Part shown: one piece after another, positions 1 through 7,995 of the stretch
How positions within the stretch are numbered: position 1 is the stretch's first letter
Layout of the letters: the number at the start of each line of letters is the position of its first letter
IMG/VR virus record: IMGVR_UViG_3300011113_000621
Location: 1-64,000 of that record
DNA: 64,000 nucleotides
From: a virus
Direction: 5' to 3' (one strand)
Position numbers and translations under genes: made by a program
Notes under the pieces: model-generated
Seen by the model: the letters and a program-made list of their open reading frames with translations, nothing else
Databases searched by the model: none
What the model was told of the DNA's origin: nothing

Positions 1-2
1 GC

Positions 3-1040
3 ATTGACAATGTTTCAGAAAACAATGCAACTGCTGGACAACAAAATTTACAAGCAAGTCTATGGTCTAACAGTGCAGCAATTACTTCAATTCGTTTTGC
101 ATTATCTGGCGGAAACTATGCCCAATACTCAACCGCAACCTTGTATGGCGTGACATCTGCTGGCTATGGCGCAAAGGCTACTGGCGGAATCATCAGTCAA
201 GATGCTAATTATTTGTATCATACTTTCTTTAGCACAGGAACATTTACGCCAAGTGCTAATATCACTTGTGACTATCTAGTTGTAGCAGGTGGTGGTGGTG
301 CTGGAGATGACTACGCAGGTGGTGGAGGTGCAGGTGGACTTCGTTCAACTGTTGGTAATACTGGTGGTGGAGGTTCTTTAGAATCTGCCGTTGCTTTTAC
401 TAGCGGAACTGCATATACAATCACTGTTGGTGCAGGCGGTGCTGGAACAACAACAGGTGGAACAACAGGTAATGTTGGAAGCAACTCATCTATTTCTGGT
501 TCTGGTTTCACAACTATCACTTCTACTGGAGGAGGAGGTGGTGGTGGTATTGACAAAGCAGTATCTAATGGTGGTTCAGGTGGCGGTGCTGGTACTTCAA
601 ATACTTCTCCATACACAGTCGCAGGTGGTACTGGAACTGCTAATCAAGGCTATAATGGTGGTTCTGCTACAAAAGTTAGCGGTGGCTCTTATCCCGTTGA
701 AGGTGGCGGTGGTGGAGCAGGAGCCGTAGGTGGTAATGGTGGTGGAACCTCATCAGGTAATGGTGGCGCTGGTGTTTTACTTACAACTTGGGCAACAGTA
801 ACAGGTGCAGGAGTAAATAGTTACTTCGCAGGCGGCGGTGGTGGTGGTGGTTACGCACCATATGGAATTACTGCTGGCACAGGCGGTGCTGGTGGCGGTG
901 CTAATGGAACAAATGTTGATGGTGCCGCAGGAGCATCTGCATCTGCTAATACTGGCGGTGGTGGAGGTGGTGGAGGTGGAAACCAAGGTAATGGTGGTAA
1001 CGGTGGCTCTGGAATCGTAATAGTTAGATACGCAAAGTAA
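3..1040 (+). CDS. Glycine-rich tail/fibre protein, C-terminal part
   Basis: The reading frame is open from base 3, so the gene starts left of the window and only its last 345 or so residues are visible. About 65 residues precede the Gly-rich part and contain a YAQYSTATLYG stretch typical of phage receptor-binding or fibre proteins. From about residue 95 of the visible part the protein is dominated by runs of Gly with Ala, Ser and Thr, ending in a GGSGIVIVRY motif. That terminal motif and the VVAGGGG start are characteristic of the Gly-rich domain found at the tips of phage and bacterial surface proteins. Known family members act as adhesive tail tips; the host ligand cannot be read from sequence. 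It is followed 9 bp later by two small tail-associated genes, so it heads a plus-strand host-recognition cassette. The TTG at 141 is internal, not a start. Confidence 0.85.
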   Translation: MDNVSENNATAGQQNLQASLWSNSAAITSIRFALSGGNYAQYSTATLYGVTSAGYGAKATGGIISQDANYLYHTFFSTGTFTPSANITCDYLVVAGGGGAGDDYAGGGGAGGLRSTVGNTGGGGSLESAVAFTSGTAYTITVGAGGAGTTTGGTTGNVGSNSSISGSGFTTITSTGGGGGGGIDKAVSNGGSGGGAGTSNTSPYTVAGGTGTANQGYNGGSATKVSGGSYPVEGGGGGAGAVGGNGGGTSSGNGGAGVLLTTWATVTGAGVNSYFAGGGGGGGYAPYGITAGTGGAGGGANGTNVDGAAGASASANTGGGGGGGGGNQGNGGNGGSGIVIVRYAK

Positions 1041-1049
1041 AGGAAAACA

Positions 1050-1394
1050 ATGGCACATTTCGCTAAGATAGAAAATAATATAGTTCAGGAAGTATTAGTT
1101 GTTCCTGATCAAGAAGAACATCGTGGGCAAGAGTTCCTTGCTAACGACTTAGGACTAGGTGGGACTTGGATTCAAACAAGTTACAACCACAGAATCCGCA
1201 AGCAATATGCTGGCATTGGTTTCAAGTATGACGCTGATGCTGATGTCTTTATTGCACCACAGCCATTCCCTTCGTGGAGCCTAGATGCTAACCACGACTG
1301 GCAGGCACCAAAGGCTAAGCCTGAAGATGGCTTGGTCTATTTCTGGAACGAAGAGAAACTAGATTGGGAGGCGTTTGTCAATGACGCAATATAA
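1050..1394 (+). CDS. Small tail-associated protein (MAHFAKIENN family)
   Basis: This 114-aa protein starts with MAHFAKIENNIVQEV and carries the conserved core WIQTSYNHRIRKQYAGIG, then PSWSLD and a Trp-rich end. The same arrangement is common in marine and freshwater phages, where it sits beside tail-fibre genes; its exact biochemical role is not established. An AAGGAAA ribosome-binding site lies just before the ATG. The gene lies between the Gly-rich fibre protein and a second small Ala/Glu-rich protein whose start it overlaps by 14 bases, so the three are probably cotranscribed. A fibre-assembly or fibre-decorating role is inferred from context only. Confidence 0.7.
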   Translation: MAHFAKIENNIVQEVLVVPDQEEHRGQEFLANDLGLGGTWIQTSYNHRIRKQYAGIGFKYDADADVFIAPQPFPSWSLDANHDWQAPKAKPEDGLVYFWNEEKLDWEAFVNDAI

Positions 1395-1611
1395 ACTCGT
1401 AGTTGATTGTGCTACAGGTAAGCAAGAGTACATTGCCCTTACCCCTGCTGAGATTGCAGAGCGTGACCAGGCTGCAGCCGCGGCTGCACAGGAGCAGCAA
1501 GCTCGTGAAGAAGCCGCAGCTGCAAAGGAAGCTCTTAAGGCGTCCGCACGTGCTAAACTTGTTTCAGGACAAACTCTTACAGAGGAAGAAGCAGCAGCAA
1601 TAGTTTTATAA
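1381..1611 (+). CDS. Small Ala/Glu-rich tail-fibre-associated protein
   Basis: A 76-aa protein with an N-terminal strand-like part (QYKLVVDCATGKQEYIALT), then PAEIAERDQAA leading into a long Ala/Gln/Glu helix, and a LTEEEAAAIV end. This pattern is typical of short helical proteins encoded next to phage tail fibres, often annotated as fibre chaperones or XkdW-like. The ATG at 1381 is preferred over the TTG at 1375 because GGGAGG sits 9-10 bases upstream of it. It overlaps the end of the preceding gene. Function is not established; the predicted coiled coil suggests a trimerisation or assembly role, which is inference. Confidence 0.65.
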   Translation: MTQYKLVVDCATGKQEYIALTPAEIAERDQAAAAAAQEQQAREEAAAAKEALKASARAKLVSGQTLTEEEAAAIVL

Positions 1612-1644
1612 CGCTTTTAAGGGGAGACAGGATATAGTGACACC

Positions 1645-2712
1645 ATGAAAGTCGCTGCCTACTGCGTTGCCTTAAACGAGGAAAAACACGTCGAGCGCTG
1701 GGTCGAAACAACCGCAGGTGCGGACTATCGTCTTGTGTGTGACACTGGATCAACAGACGGAACTGTAGAAAAATTACGCTCGTTAGGTGTAACTGTATTT
1801 GAGATACGAGTTAAGCCGTGGCGTTTTGACGTTGCCCGCAACACTGCACAGTCGCTGTTACCTGATGATATAGATGTATGTCACGTGATTGACATGGACG
1901 AAACAGTTGACGCGGACTTCTATGACAAGGTTCGTGAAAATTGGCAGGAGGGTGCAAACAAAGGCTGGCACGAGTTTGACACAGGTCATGTGTGGATGGG
2001 AGCCCGTTTACACGCGCGGCATGGAATTTATTGGCGTTGGCCAGTTCATGAGGCTTTTGTTCCCTCACTTAATACGCCGTTGCGCAGCGTGACAATTCCT
2101 GCAAAGATGTATCACAAGCCAGATAACACAAAATCACGCAGTCAATATCTTTCGATGTTAATCAACGCGTCAAAGGAATTTCCAAAGGATCACCGCATCT
2201 GGGTGTACCTATGTCGCGAGTACACATTTAATCAGATGTGGGAAGCTGTCATTGACGCTGCAGAGCAGGTAACTAAATACAGTGACGACTGGTATGTTGA
2301 AAGAGCTGCAGTGTGCCGTTGGGCAAGCGAGGCTAATCGTGCTCTAGGAAACGTTGAGGAGGCGCATCGCTGGATTGACAAGGCGATCGAGATAGATCCT
2401 TGCGGTGAAAATTACTTTGAAAAAGTTAGATGTTATTACGCAAAATCTAACTGGGGTGCGATGTGGGAGACATGTAAGAAGGTTTCCACGTGCGAGCCAA
2501 CAAAACATTACCTATCAAGTGAGGCGTTGTGGAGATGGCAGCTTCATGATATGAAGGCTCTTGCCGCACACTACCTTGGAGATCAACGCAAGGCAATCAA
2601 GTACGGAGAACTTGCACTTGAGGGAAGTCCTACCGACCAGCGTTTGAAAAATAACATGGAGTGGTATAAGAAGGGAATTCTTGCTCAAATAGAGGCAAAC
2701 AGTGGCAAGTAA
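1645..2712 (+). CDS. Family-2-type glycosyltransferase with TPR tail
   Basis: 355 aa. The N-terminus (about 1-180) is a GT-A glycosyltransferase of the GT2 type: MKVAAYCVALNEE, a DTGSTDGT nucleotide-binding motif at 33-40, the FDVARN motif near 61-66 and a DMDE metal-binding (DXD) motif at 83-86. From about residue 190 to the end the sequence reads as helical TPR-like repeats (for example NVEEAHRWIDKAIEIDP). Such enzymes transfer a sugar from a nucleotide donor to a protein or glycan acceptor; the TPRs may hold the acceptor. It overlaps the next glycosyltransferase by 11 bases and follows the fibre cassette. The donor could be the sugar made by the enzymes encoded at 3599-6178, but that link is inference. 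Confidence 0.85.
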   Translation: MKVAAYCVALNEEKHVERWVETTAGADYRLVCDTGSTDGTVEKLRSLGVTVFEIRVKPWRFDVARNTAQSLLPDDIDVCHVIDMDETVDADFYDKVRENWQEGANKGWHEFDTGHVWMGARLHARHGIYWRWPVHEAFVPSLNTPLRSVTIPAKMYHKPDNTKSRSQYLSMLINASKEFPKDHRIWVYLCREYTFNQMWEAVIDAAEQVTKYSDDWYVERAAVCRWASEANRALGNVEEAHRWIDKAIEIDPCGENYFEKVRCYYAKSNWGAMWETCKKVSTCEPTKHYLSSEALWRWQLHDMKALAAHYLGDQRKAIKYGELALEGSPTDQRLKNNMEWYKKGILAQIEANSGK

Positions 2713-3610
2713 GGTATTTATCGCTATCCTTGCAAAGCAAAAGGAAAAGGTACTTCCATTATTCTTGCGCTCGCTTTATGATCTTGACTACCCTAAGGAA
2801 GACATTGCGCTATACGTGAGAACAAACAACAACACGGATAACACGCAACAGATTTTAGATGACTGGCTAAAAGAGCATCGCGCGGAGTATCACTACGTGC
2901 ACTATGATAACAGCGACATCGCAGATAACGTCGAGCAATACGGAGTTCACGAGTGGAACGGCGTGCGTTTTCGTGCGCTCGCAAAGATACGTCAGGCAAG
3001 TCTTGACGCGTTTCTAAGAAGTGACTGTGACTACTACTTTGTCATTGACGTTGACAACTTCCTGTTTCCTGAGACCCTAAAGGATCTTATTGAGGCTAGT
3101 AAGCCAATCATTGCTCCTTTATTGAGATACGCGGTCGCGACAGACGAATTTCCAGACTCTCCAGAGGACCAGGAGCGCGTAGGAAGTCACAAGTGTAGAT
3201 ATTACTCAAACTACCACCACATGGTAGATGACTACGGCTCGATACTAAATGAGCCAGTGTACTATCAACTTCTTCACCGCGTTGAAGGATATAAAGGTAT
3301 ATGGGACGTTGACTGTGTTCACTGCACGTATCTCATCAAGCGAGAACATGTAGATAAGCTTAGCTACCTTGAGGACTCAGATCGTTGGGAGTATATGGTC
3401 TTCTCGGAGTCTGCGCGTAAAGCTCGCATCAACCAATATTTGGACAACCGTAAGATCTACGGAATTCTTACTCTTACTGAGAACGGTCCAATGTGCGAGT
3501 GGTTGTTTGATCACCTAAAGGATCCGGCAACGCGCGACGAGCGCTACCAACAACATAATCCGCAGGACATCTTTTATACGCCTGAGAGGGCAGTAATACT
3601 AAGCGAGTAA
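2702..3610 (+). CDS. Putative glycosyltransferase, COLGALT/GT25-like
   Basis: 302 aa starting at a GTG inside the end of the preceding gene. The opening VFIAILAKQKEKVLPLFL, then LDYPKEDIALYVRTNNNTDNT, closely resembles the N-terminal domain of procollagen galactosyltransferases and related GT25-type enzymes. A VIDVDNF segment at 114-120 (D116, D118) is the likely metal-binding DXD. Related proteins occur in giant viruses and large phages. In eukaryotes the family glycosylates hydroxylysine; the acceptor here is unknown and could be a virion protein. It ends convergently with the oxidoreductase gene on the other strand, overlapping it by 12 bases, and this is where the coding strand switches. 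Confidence 0.7.
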   Translation: MASKVFIAILAKQKEKVLPLFLRSLYDLDYPKEDIALYVRTNNNTDNTQQILDDWLKEHRAEYHYVHYDNSDIADNVEQYGVHEWNGVRFRALAKIRQASLDAFLRSDCDYYFVIDVDNFLFPETLKDLIEASKPIIAPLLRYAVATDEFPDSPEDQERVGSHKCRYYSNYHHMVDDYGSILNEPVYYQLLHRVEGYKGIWDVDCVHCTYLIKREHVDKLSYLEDSDRWEYMVFSESARKARINQYLDNRKIYGILTLTENGPMCEWLFDHLKDPATRDERYQQHNPQDIFYTPERAVILSE

Positions 3611-4579
3611 CTCGATACTTGTCTTTACCTTGGCGCTTACCAATATTGCCTCGGCAACCTTTAGGGTTTCAATTCCTGACTCAATTGACGTGACATTCTC
3701 AGATAGACCTAATACGTAGTCGCGGAATGCCTCGTGCTCTGCGAGTAAAGGTTCCTTACGGTTTAGTGAATATCGTGTAACGTCACCTTCCATAACACCT
3801 CTAAAGTTGTCTACGTCATATAAGGAGTTTGGATAATATGTCAACTGTGCATTTAGGGTATCCGCAACGAGCGCGCCTTTTTCACCAAGTATCGTAGTCT
3901 CACGTACCTTAAATGGACTCAGCCAGTCAATCATGTGCGTTGCAACGATACCTCCGTTGAGTTGTCCAATAATTGAGACGATGTCCTCGTGCTCTTTGCC
4001 TGAGTGATACGCGGTATGCGCGGTTACAGTTTCATATTTTCTCTGCGCGATCCACGAGGTAAGATCAATATCGTGCGTTCCTAGATCCTTTACGACACCA
4101 ACGTCCGCAATACGTGTCGGGTGCCAGCCTTGCCTTCTTGTGTAGATCTGGTAGATCTTGCCAAGTTGGCCTGACTCGATACGTTTCTTTGCCTCAATAA
4201 GCGCGGGGTTATAGCGCTCGATTTGCCCAACAGCTCCAACAAGATGCGCGTTTGTAAGCGCGTAGGATATTCTTTGCGCTGAGTCTACGGAGTGTGCAAG
4301 TGGCTTTTCAATGAGAACGTTTGCTCCCATGTCAATGATCTCAAGCGCAACCTCCTCGTGAAGTACGGTAGGAACTGCAACTACACAGTAATCAATGTCT
4401 TTCTTAATAAGATCACTTATCTGGCTAAGCAGTATTTCCTTTTTAACTGCGTTTGTTGGGTCGCCAGCTGGGTCATACACACCCACGAGATCAACGCCAG
4501 AGAGGTTAGAGAGGACACGTGCGTGATTTCTGCCCATCACACCTAAGCCAATAAGTGCGGCCTTTAGATTGGCTCCCAC
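3599..4579 (-). CDS. Gfo/Idh/MocA sugar-nucleotide 3-dehydrogenase (WlbA/GnnA-like)
   Basis: 326 aa, GTG start overlapping the aminotransferase stop (TAGTG). The NAD(P)-binding Rossmann motif GLGVMG is at 11-16, the family EKP motif with Lys92 at 91-93, and the DLGTHDID segment at 165-172. Those elements define the Gfo/Idh/MocA family. Next to a DegT-type aminotransferase and a hexapeptide acetyltransferase, the best matching role is oxidation of C3 of a UDP-GlcNAc-type sugar (WlbA/WbpB acting on the uronic acid form, or GnnA acting on UDP-GlcNAc). A UDP-GlcNAc 6-dehydrogenase (WbpA) is not in the window, so the exact substrate is uncertain. It is the last gene of the WhiB-led operon. Confidence 0.85.
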   Translation of the reverse strand: MGANLKAALIGLGVMGRNHARVLSNLSGVDLVGVYDPAGDPTNAVKKEILLSQISDLIKKDIDYCVVAVPTVLHEEVALEIIDMGANVLIEKPLAHSVDSAQRISYALTNAHLVGAVGQIERYNPALIEAKKRIESGQLGKIYQIYTRRQGWHPTRIADVGVVKDLGTHDIDLTSWIAQRKYETVTAHTAYHSGKEHEDIVSIIGQLNGGIVATHMIDWLSPFKVRETTILGEKGALVADTLNAQLTYYPNSLYDVDNFRGVMEGDVTRYSLNRKEPLLAEHEAFRDYVLGLSENVTSIESGIETLKVAEAILVSAKVKTSIELLA

Positions 4580-5664
4580 TAGCTTCCAGCCTTTGCTACC
4601 TTATTAACTGCGTTGACGATCTTGTGAAGATCGCCCATGCTAAGCTTAGGGTGAACAGGAAGAGATAGAACCTGCTTACATGCGGTCTTTGTTTTCTTAA
4701 GATCAAAGTCCTTGTTAAACGAAGGAAGCTTATGAACTGGTGTTGGATAATACACACCTGAGCCAATGCCAAGTTTTTCAAGCTCCTGGGCAAATTGATC
4801 TCTGTCATGATCAACTACACGTATCGTGTATTGGTGATACACGTGCGTATAGCCAAACTCCTCAACAGGGACAATTACTCCTTCAAGGTTCTCGCTAAGA
4901 TACTTTGCGTTCTCGCGACGTAACAGGTTAGCGCGGTGAAGCTTACGTAGTTGAACTCGGCCAATTGCCGCGTGAATATCTGTCATGCGTAGGTTAAATC
5001 CAACAACCTCGTTTGCATATCGTTTTTCCATGCCTTGGTTGCGAAGAAGACGTGCGTATCTTTCTACATTTTCATCTAGGGTAACAACCATGCCGCCCTC
5101 ACCGCTGGTCATGTTCTTTGTTGGATAAAACGAAAACGCAGCCGCGTCGCCAAATGATCCAACGTTTTGTCCAAGAATTTGAGCTCCGTGAGCTTGAGCC
5201 GCGTCTTCAATGACAAGTAGGTTGTGCTTCTCCGCGATGGCAAGAATTTTTTCCATGTTTGCGGGGTGTCCGTAGAGATGAACTACCTGTATCGCGCGTG
5301 TCTTCTTTGTTATTGCAGCCTCAATAGCCTTAGGATCAATGTTAAACGTGTCAAGCTCGATGTCAACAAACACAGGCGTCGCGCCAGTTAGAGCAACTGA
5401 GTTTGCAGTTGCGGCAAACGTAAAGCTTGGAACGATGACCTCGTCGCCCTGCTTTATACCAAGCGATAACAATGCGACGTGTAGAGCTGAGGTTCCGGAG
5501 TTGACGGCAACGCAACGTCGTCCGTCTACCCAGTTAGAGAATTCTTTTTCAAAGGCAAGTACCTGTGGTCCTTGTGCCATGCCGCCTGAGCGTAAAACCT
5601 TGTCAACCGCTTTTCTTTCACCGCGACCAATGTCAGGACTTGCTACGGATATAAACTTACTCAT
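4579..5664 (-). CDS. DegT/DnrJ/EryC1/StrS sugar aminotransferase (WlbC/WbpE/GnnB-like)
   Basis: 361 aa, a full-length PLP-dependent sugar aminotransferase. Visible hallmarks are NSGTSALH (55-62, phosphate binding), VIEDAAQAHGA (151-161, with Asp154 and Gln157 contacting PLP) and FSFYPTKNMTSGEGG (177-191, Lys183 forming the Schiff base). The reaction expected is transfer of an amino group, usually from glutamate, to the 3-keto sugar produced by the neighbouring oxidoreductase. The ATG overlaps the end of the acetyltransferase gene by 8 bases, indicating translational coupling. All catalytic residues are present, so it is likely active. The choice between the WbpE and GnnB role depends on whether the substrate is oxidised at C6. 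Confidence 0.9.
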   Translation of the reverse strand: MSKFISVASPDIGRGERKAVDKVLRSGGMAQGPQVLAFEKEFSNWVDGRRCVAVNSGTSALHVALLSLGIKQGDEVIVPSFTFAATANSVALTGATPVFVDIELDTFNIDPKAIEAAITKKTRAIQVVHLYGHPANMEKILAIAEKHNLLVIEDAAQAHGAQILGQNVGSFGDAAAFSFYPTKNMTSGEGGMVVTLDENVERYARLLRNQGMEKRYANEVVGFNLRMTDIHAAIGRVQLRKLHRANLLRRENAKYLSENLEGVIVPVEEFGYTHVYHQYTIRVVDHDRDQFAQELEKLGIGSGVYYPTPVHKLPSFNKDFDLKKTKTACKQVLSLPVHPKLSMGDLHKIVNAVNKVAKAGS

Positions 5665-6178
5665 GCCAGTATTCTACCTTACCTTCTGCAGTTACAGTTG
5701 CGACAACGCGTGCTGGAACACCCATCACGAGTGAAAATGGCGGAACATCCTTGGTCACAACGGCGCCTGCTGCAACGACTGCCCAGCGACCAATTTTAAC
5801 TGGCGCTACACATATTGCGCCTGCGCCGATTGATGCGCCTTCCTCAACCTCAACTCCGACAGCATGCCAGTCGCTTGAATCTTTTTGCGTCATGTCTGCG
5901 TTGACTGCTCGCGGATAGTGATCATTTGTAAAGATAACTCCTGGACCTATAAAAACTCCGTCGTGCACCTTTGCAGGTTCATAGATCATCGCGCCGTTTT
6001 GGATTTTTGAATTGTCACCAATATGCACGTCAGTTCCAACGTATGCACCTTTTCCAACTATAACGTTTTTTCCAAGATGCGCACCTTTGCGGACTTGAGC
6101 ATGATGCCAGACACGCACACCGTCTTGTAAAGATACACTATCCTCAACACTAGCAGAAGCTTCTACGTGTATTGTCAT
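5657..6178 (-). CDS. Left-handed beta-helix N-acetyltransferase (WlbB/WbpD-like)
   Basis: 173 aa made of hexapeptide repeats (GVRVWHHAQV, GKGAYVGTDVHIGDNSKI, GAMIYEPAKV) that build a left-handed beta-helix. FTNDHYPRA near 83-91 corresponds to the FTNxxxPRA signature of WbpD/WlbB, the enzymes that acetylate the 3-amino group of UDP-GlcNAc3NA with acetyl-CoA. The C-terminal GVPARVV motif is typical of the family. Its ATG overlaps the WhiB stop (ATGA). With the two downstream genes it completes a three-step oxidation, amination and acetylation module giving a 2,3-diacetamido sugar nucleotide. The product name is family knowledge; its phage use is inferred. Confidence 0.87.
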   Translation of the reverse strand: MTIHVEASASVEDSVSLQDGVRVWHHAQVRKGAHLGKNVIVGKGAYVGTDVHIGDNSKIQNGAMIYEPAKVHDGVFIGPGVIFTNDHYPRAVNADMTQKDSSDWHAVGVEVEEGASIGAGAICVAPVKIGRWAVVAAGAVVTKDVPPFSLVMGVPARVVATVTAEGKVEYWHE

Positions 6179-6681
6179 ACCTTGTCCTTTTTCTTCTTTG
6201 TCTTTTTCTTACGTGGCTTTACTTTCTTTTCCTTTTTTTGAGCGTGATATGCATCTACCGCGTTAGCGCTCGTTCGCGAGCGCCAGGTAAAGTCACAGGC
6301 CTCGCACTTAACAAGCTTCATCGTGTTCCAACGTCCACCACCAGGAACGTCGACTACCAACGTATGTAATTTATTAGGTCGAGCGTTGCAATATGGACAC
6401 TGTGGAAAACGTTGACGTCGTGATTCCTGACCGTTCCATGAGACAGATAGTGTTCTTCTTATCTCACCTTCGTCTTTTCCACCCCAGATTCCCCAGATCT
6501 GTCTGTGCTCTAACGCCCACTTTAAGCATTCCTGTCTTGCAGGGCAAAGAAAACAAAGATTTTTTGCTTGGTATTTTTCAAAAGGTTGAGTTGAGAAAAA
6601 ATATTCACGTATCTTTTGATTTTCTGACTTAGCACACAAGGCTTCCTTTTGCCAGTCTAAACTTTTAGGAGTTACACTCAT
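6175..6681 (-). CDS. WhiB-family regulator fused to a zinc ribbon
   Basis: 168 aa. The N-terminal half has the WhiB four-cysteine [4Fe-4S] pattern, C16 then C43-x2-C46-x5-C52, followed by GIWGG at 64-68. WhiB proteins are found only in actinobacteria and their phages; they bind the main sigma factor and tune transcription. Unusually, the C-terminal half carries a second metal site, C95-x2-C98 and C126-x2-C129, then a Lys-rich tail (about 148-168) that could contact nucleic acid. It overlaps both neighbours by ATGA, so it is cotranscribed with a small hypothetical protein upstream and the three sugar enzymes downstream. Control of this operon or of host genes is inferred. Confidence 0.88.
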   Translation of the reverse strand: MSVTPKSLDWQKEALCAKSENQKIREYFFSTQPFEKYQAKNLCFLCPARQECLKWALEHRQIWGIWGGKDEGEIRRTLSVSWNGQESRRQRFPQCPYCNARPNKLHTLVVDVPGGGRWNTMKLVKCEACDFTWRSRTSANAVDAYHAQKKEKKVKPRKKKTKKKKDKV

Positions 6682-7055
6682 GTAAGTAGCACCTCAACCC
6701 AGGTAACCGGAGTTACATTATCAACTACATCTCCGTATGGTGTTTCTCCGTTTTCATCGCAAACTGAAAGATCGATGTCTCCGTCTACCTCTCCAGCGTA
6801 TCCAATTGAGATCTTTGCATTTTCTAAAGATTGAAAACCATTTCCTAATGAAATTGATATTCCATCACGCTGCAGTGCGGATGCAAGTGCGCGGCGTATT
6901 AACTCGTTCTCGAGGTCAACGTGCTCATCGGTAAAGAAAACTATGCTTTCATCAAGTAGCGGATCAAAGCCGTCACCTGTCCACTCTTTCCATAAAAGTT
7001 CGCCTACGCGTGAGTCCTTCACGATATTCCTCATCTGGGGAGATGGATAGATCAT
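6678..7055 (-). CDS. Hypothetical protein heading the WhiB operon
   Basis: 125 aa, acidic, no signal peptide, membrane segment or cysteine cluster. It begins MIYPSPQMRNIVKDSRVGELLWKEW and ends NVTPVTWVEVLLT. I do not recognise the family. Its stop overlaps the WhiB start by four bases, so it is the first gene of the WhiB and sugar operon and is probably translated together with it. The GDVVDNVTPVTWVEV end resembles the hydrophobic strand endings of small phage regulatory proteins, but this is not enough for a call. Confidence 0.7.
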   Translation of the reverse strand: MIYPSPQMRNIVKDSRVGELLWKEWTGDGFDPLLDESIVFFTDEHVDLENELIRRALASALQRDGISISLGNGFQSLENAKISIGYAGEVDGDIDLSVCDENGETPYGDVVDNVTPVTWVEVLLT

Positions 7056-7113
7056 ATATCGAGTGGAGTATTCTCGCGATAAGAATCACCGATTATTTTT
7101 TACACGTGAGATT

Positions 7114-7137
7114 ACCCTAGACCTGTAGAGATAGGGT
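7114..7137. repeat. Short inverted repeat in WhiB-operon leader
   Basis: ACCCTA (7114-7119) and TAGGGT (7132-7137) form a 6-bp stem with a 12-base loop in the 105-bp gap between the MSMEG_6728-type gene and the WhiB operon. There is no U-tract after it on the minus strand. It could be an operator or a weak terminator. Confidence 0.3.
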
Positions 7138-7160
7138 CTTAAAGAGGCAGTGAGTGACTA

Positions 7161-7688
7161 TTAAGCGGCGTTATAAGTGCCAAGATAGAGTTCGCCTTGG
7201 GCATTAGGCCATAGGTATTGATAGTACTCTGGGCGATAACCTTTATCCTCTGGCCAGCCAAACTGTGAGTACCAAGGATAATCTTTACGTAGAAGCGCTA
7301 TACGATGAGTCGATGCAAGCTGTTCATACTTTTCAATATCCTGCATCCAGGATGGAAACTTAAGATCGTCGTCTATACGGCCTATCTTTACCGCATGGTC
7401 ATAGGTAGAAAATATCTTAGGTAGCATTGTTGAGTTAAAGCCGCGGCTAACCCACTCGTTGTAGCAGGCAAGCGTGTATGCGACTAGAGCAGTTTCGTAA
7501 CCGCGCCACATATTTGCCGCAGGGTGATTTGCCCAGCCTTTTGGGTCACGGTTGTTATTGTTAGGGTCAAGACGGCTGATGGTTAAAAGTAATTGCCATG
7601 CCTCAAGTACTTGCTTGTTTAGGCGCTTATTATCAAGCTCGCGAGCAATGTGCTCAAACGAATCAGTATGAGGTAAGAATGTTTGCAT
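7161..7688 (-). CDS. MSMEG_6728-family protein (putative pyrimidine-dimer glycosylase type)
   Basis: 175 aa. MQTFLP, then LDNKRLNKQVLEAWQLL, a middle WANHPAANMWRGYETAL and the C-terminal THRIALLRKDYPWY followed by YLWP are the hallmarks of the MSMEG_6728 family. Databases relate that family to T4 endonuclease V-like pyrimidine-dimer DNA glycosylases; direct biochemical proof for this branch is limited. Length fits the family. It is preceded by an extended -10 promoter at 7714-7719 and an SD of the AAAGGA type, so it likely has its own transcript. A DNA repair role against UV damage, sensible for a surface-water phage, is inference. Confidence 0.75.
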   Translation of the reverse strand: MQTFLPHTDSFEHIARELDNKRLNKQVLEAWQLLLTISRLDPNNNNRDPKGWANHPAANMWRGYETALVAYTLACYNEWVSRGFNSTMLPKIFSTYDHAVKIGRIDDDLKFPSWMQDIEKYEQLASTHRIALLRKDYPWYSQFGWPEDKGYRPEYYQYLWPNAQGELYLGTYNAA

Positions 7689-7713
7689 GGTCGTCCTTTG
7701 TCATTAGGGGTTT

Positions 7714-7719
7714 ATTATA
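7714..7719 (-). promoter_or_regulatory. Extended -10 promoter (TGATATAAT)
   Basis: The minus strand reads CCTGATATAATAAACC, a perfect TATAAT with an upstream TGA giving an extended -10. It lies 26 bp before the MSMEG_6728-type gene and overlaps the stop codon of the zinc-ribbon gene. No good -35 is visible. Four other copies occur at 61293, 62842, 63453 and 63606. Confidence 0.55.
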
Positions 7720-7995
7720 TCAGGAACCTTGGTCGTAGTCCTCCTGATTTCCTGGGTCCTCATATTCATCAATTTGGTCAATTGGGACATATATACCTAC
7801 CACCGTTACACGTCCACAGGCGGTACACTCGTTGACGGCGCCTGGAGATAGTTGAATTGGCACGTTTACACTTACCAGGCGCGTGATGATATTACCTCTT
7901 TCATCAACGCTATCTGGCTCCCAAACTGAGTTTTCGTCAATCCAACAACGCTCACATATTGGGACAAGTTCCTCCTCGCCGCCGCGAATACTCAT
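7720..7995 (-). CDS. Small zinc-ribbon protein
   Basis: 91 aa with two CxxC pairs, ICERCW near residues 13-18 and ECTACG near 56-61, which together form a likely zinc ribbon. The C-terminus is strongly acidic (DQIDEYEDPGNQEDYDQ). It follows the C5-methyltransferase with a 4-base ATGA overlap, so the two are translationally coupled. Small zinc-ribbon proteins like this are frequent in actinophages and have no assigned role; binding of nucleic acid or a protein partner is possible. Confidence 0.65.
   Translation of the reverse strand: MSIRGGEEELVPICERCWIDENSVWEPDSVDERGNIITRLVSVNVPIQLSPGAVNECTACGRVTVVGIYVPIDQIDEYEDPGNQEDYDQGS

Noticed and set aside
311-616. Open frame on the minus strand within the Gly-rich gene (Pro/Pro-rich translation).
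   Set aside because: It is the mirror of GGT/GGA repeats, which read as proline codons on the other strand; no ribosome-binding site and it lies opposite a solid gene.
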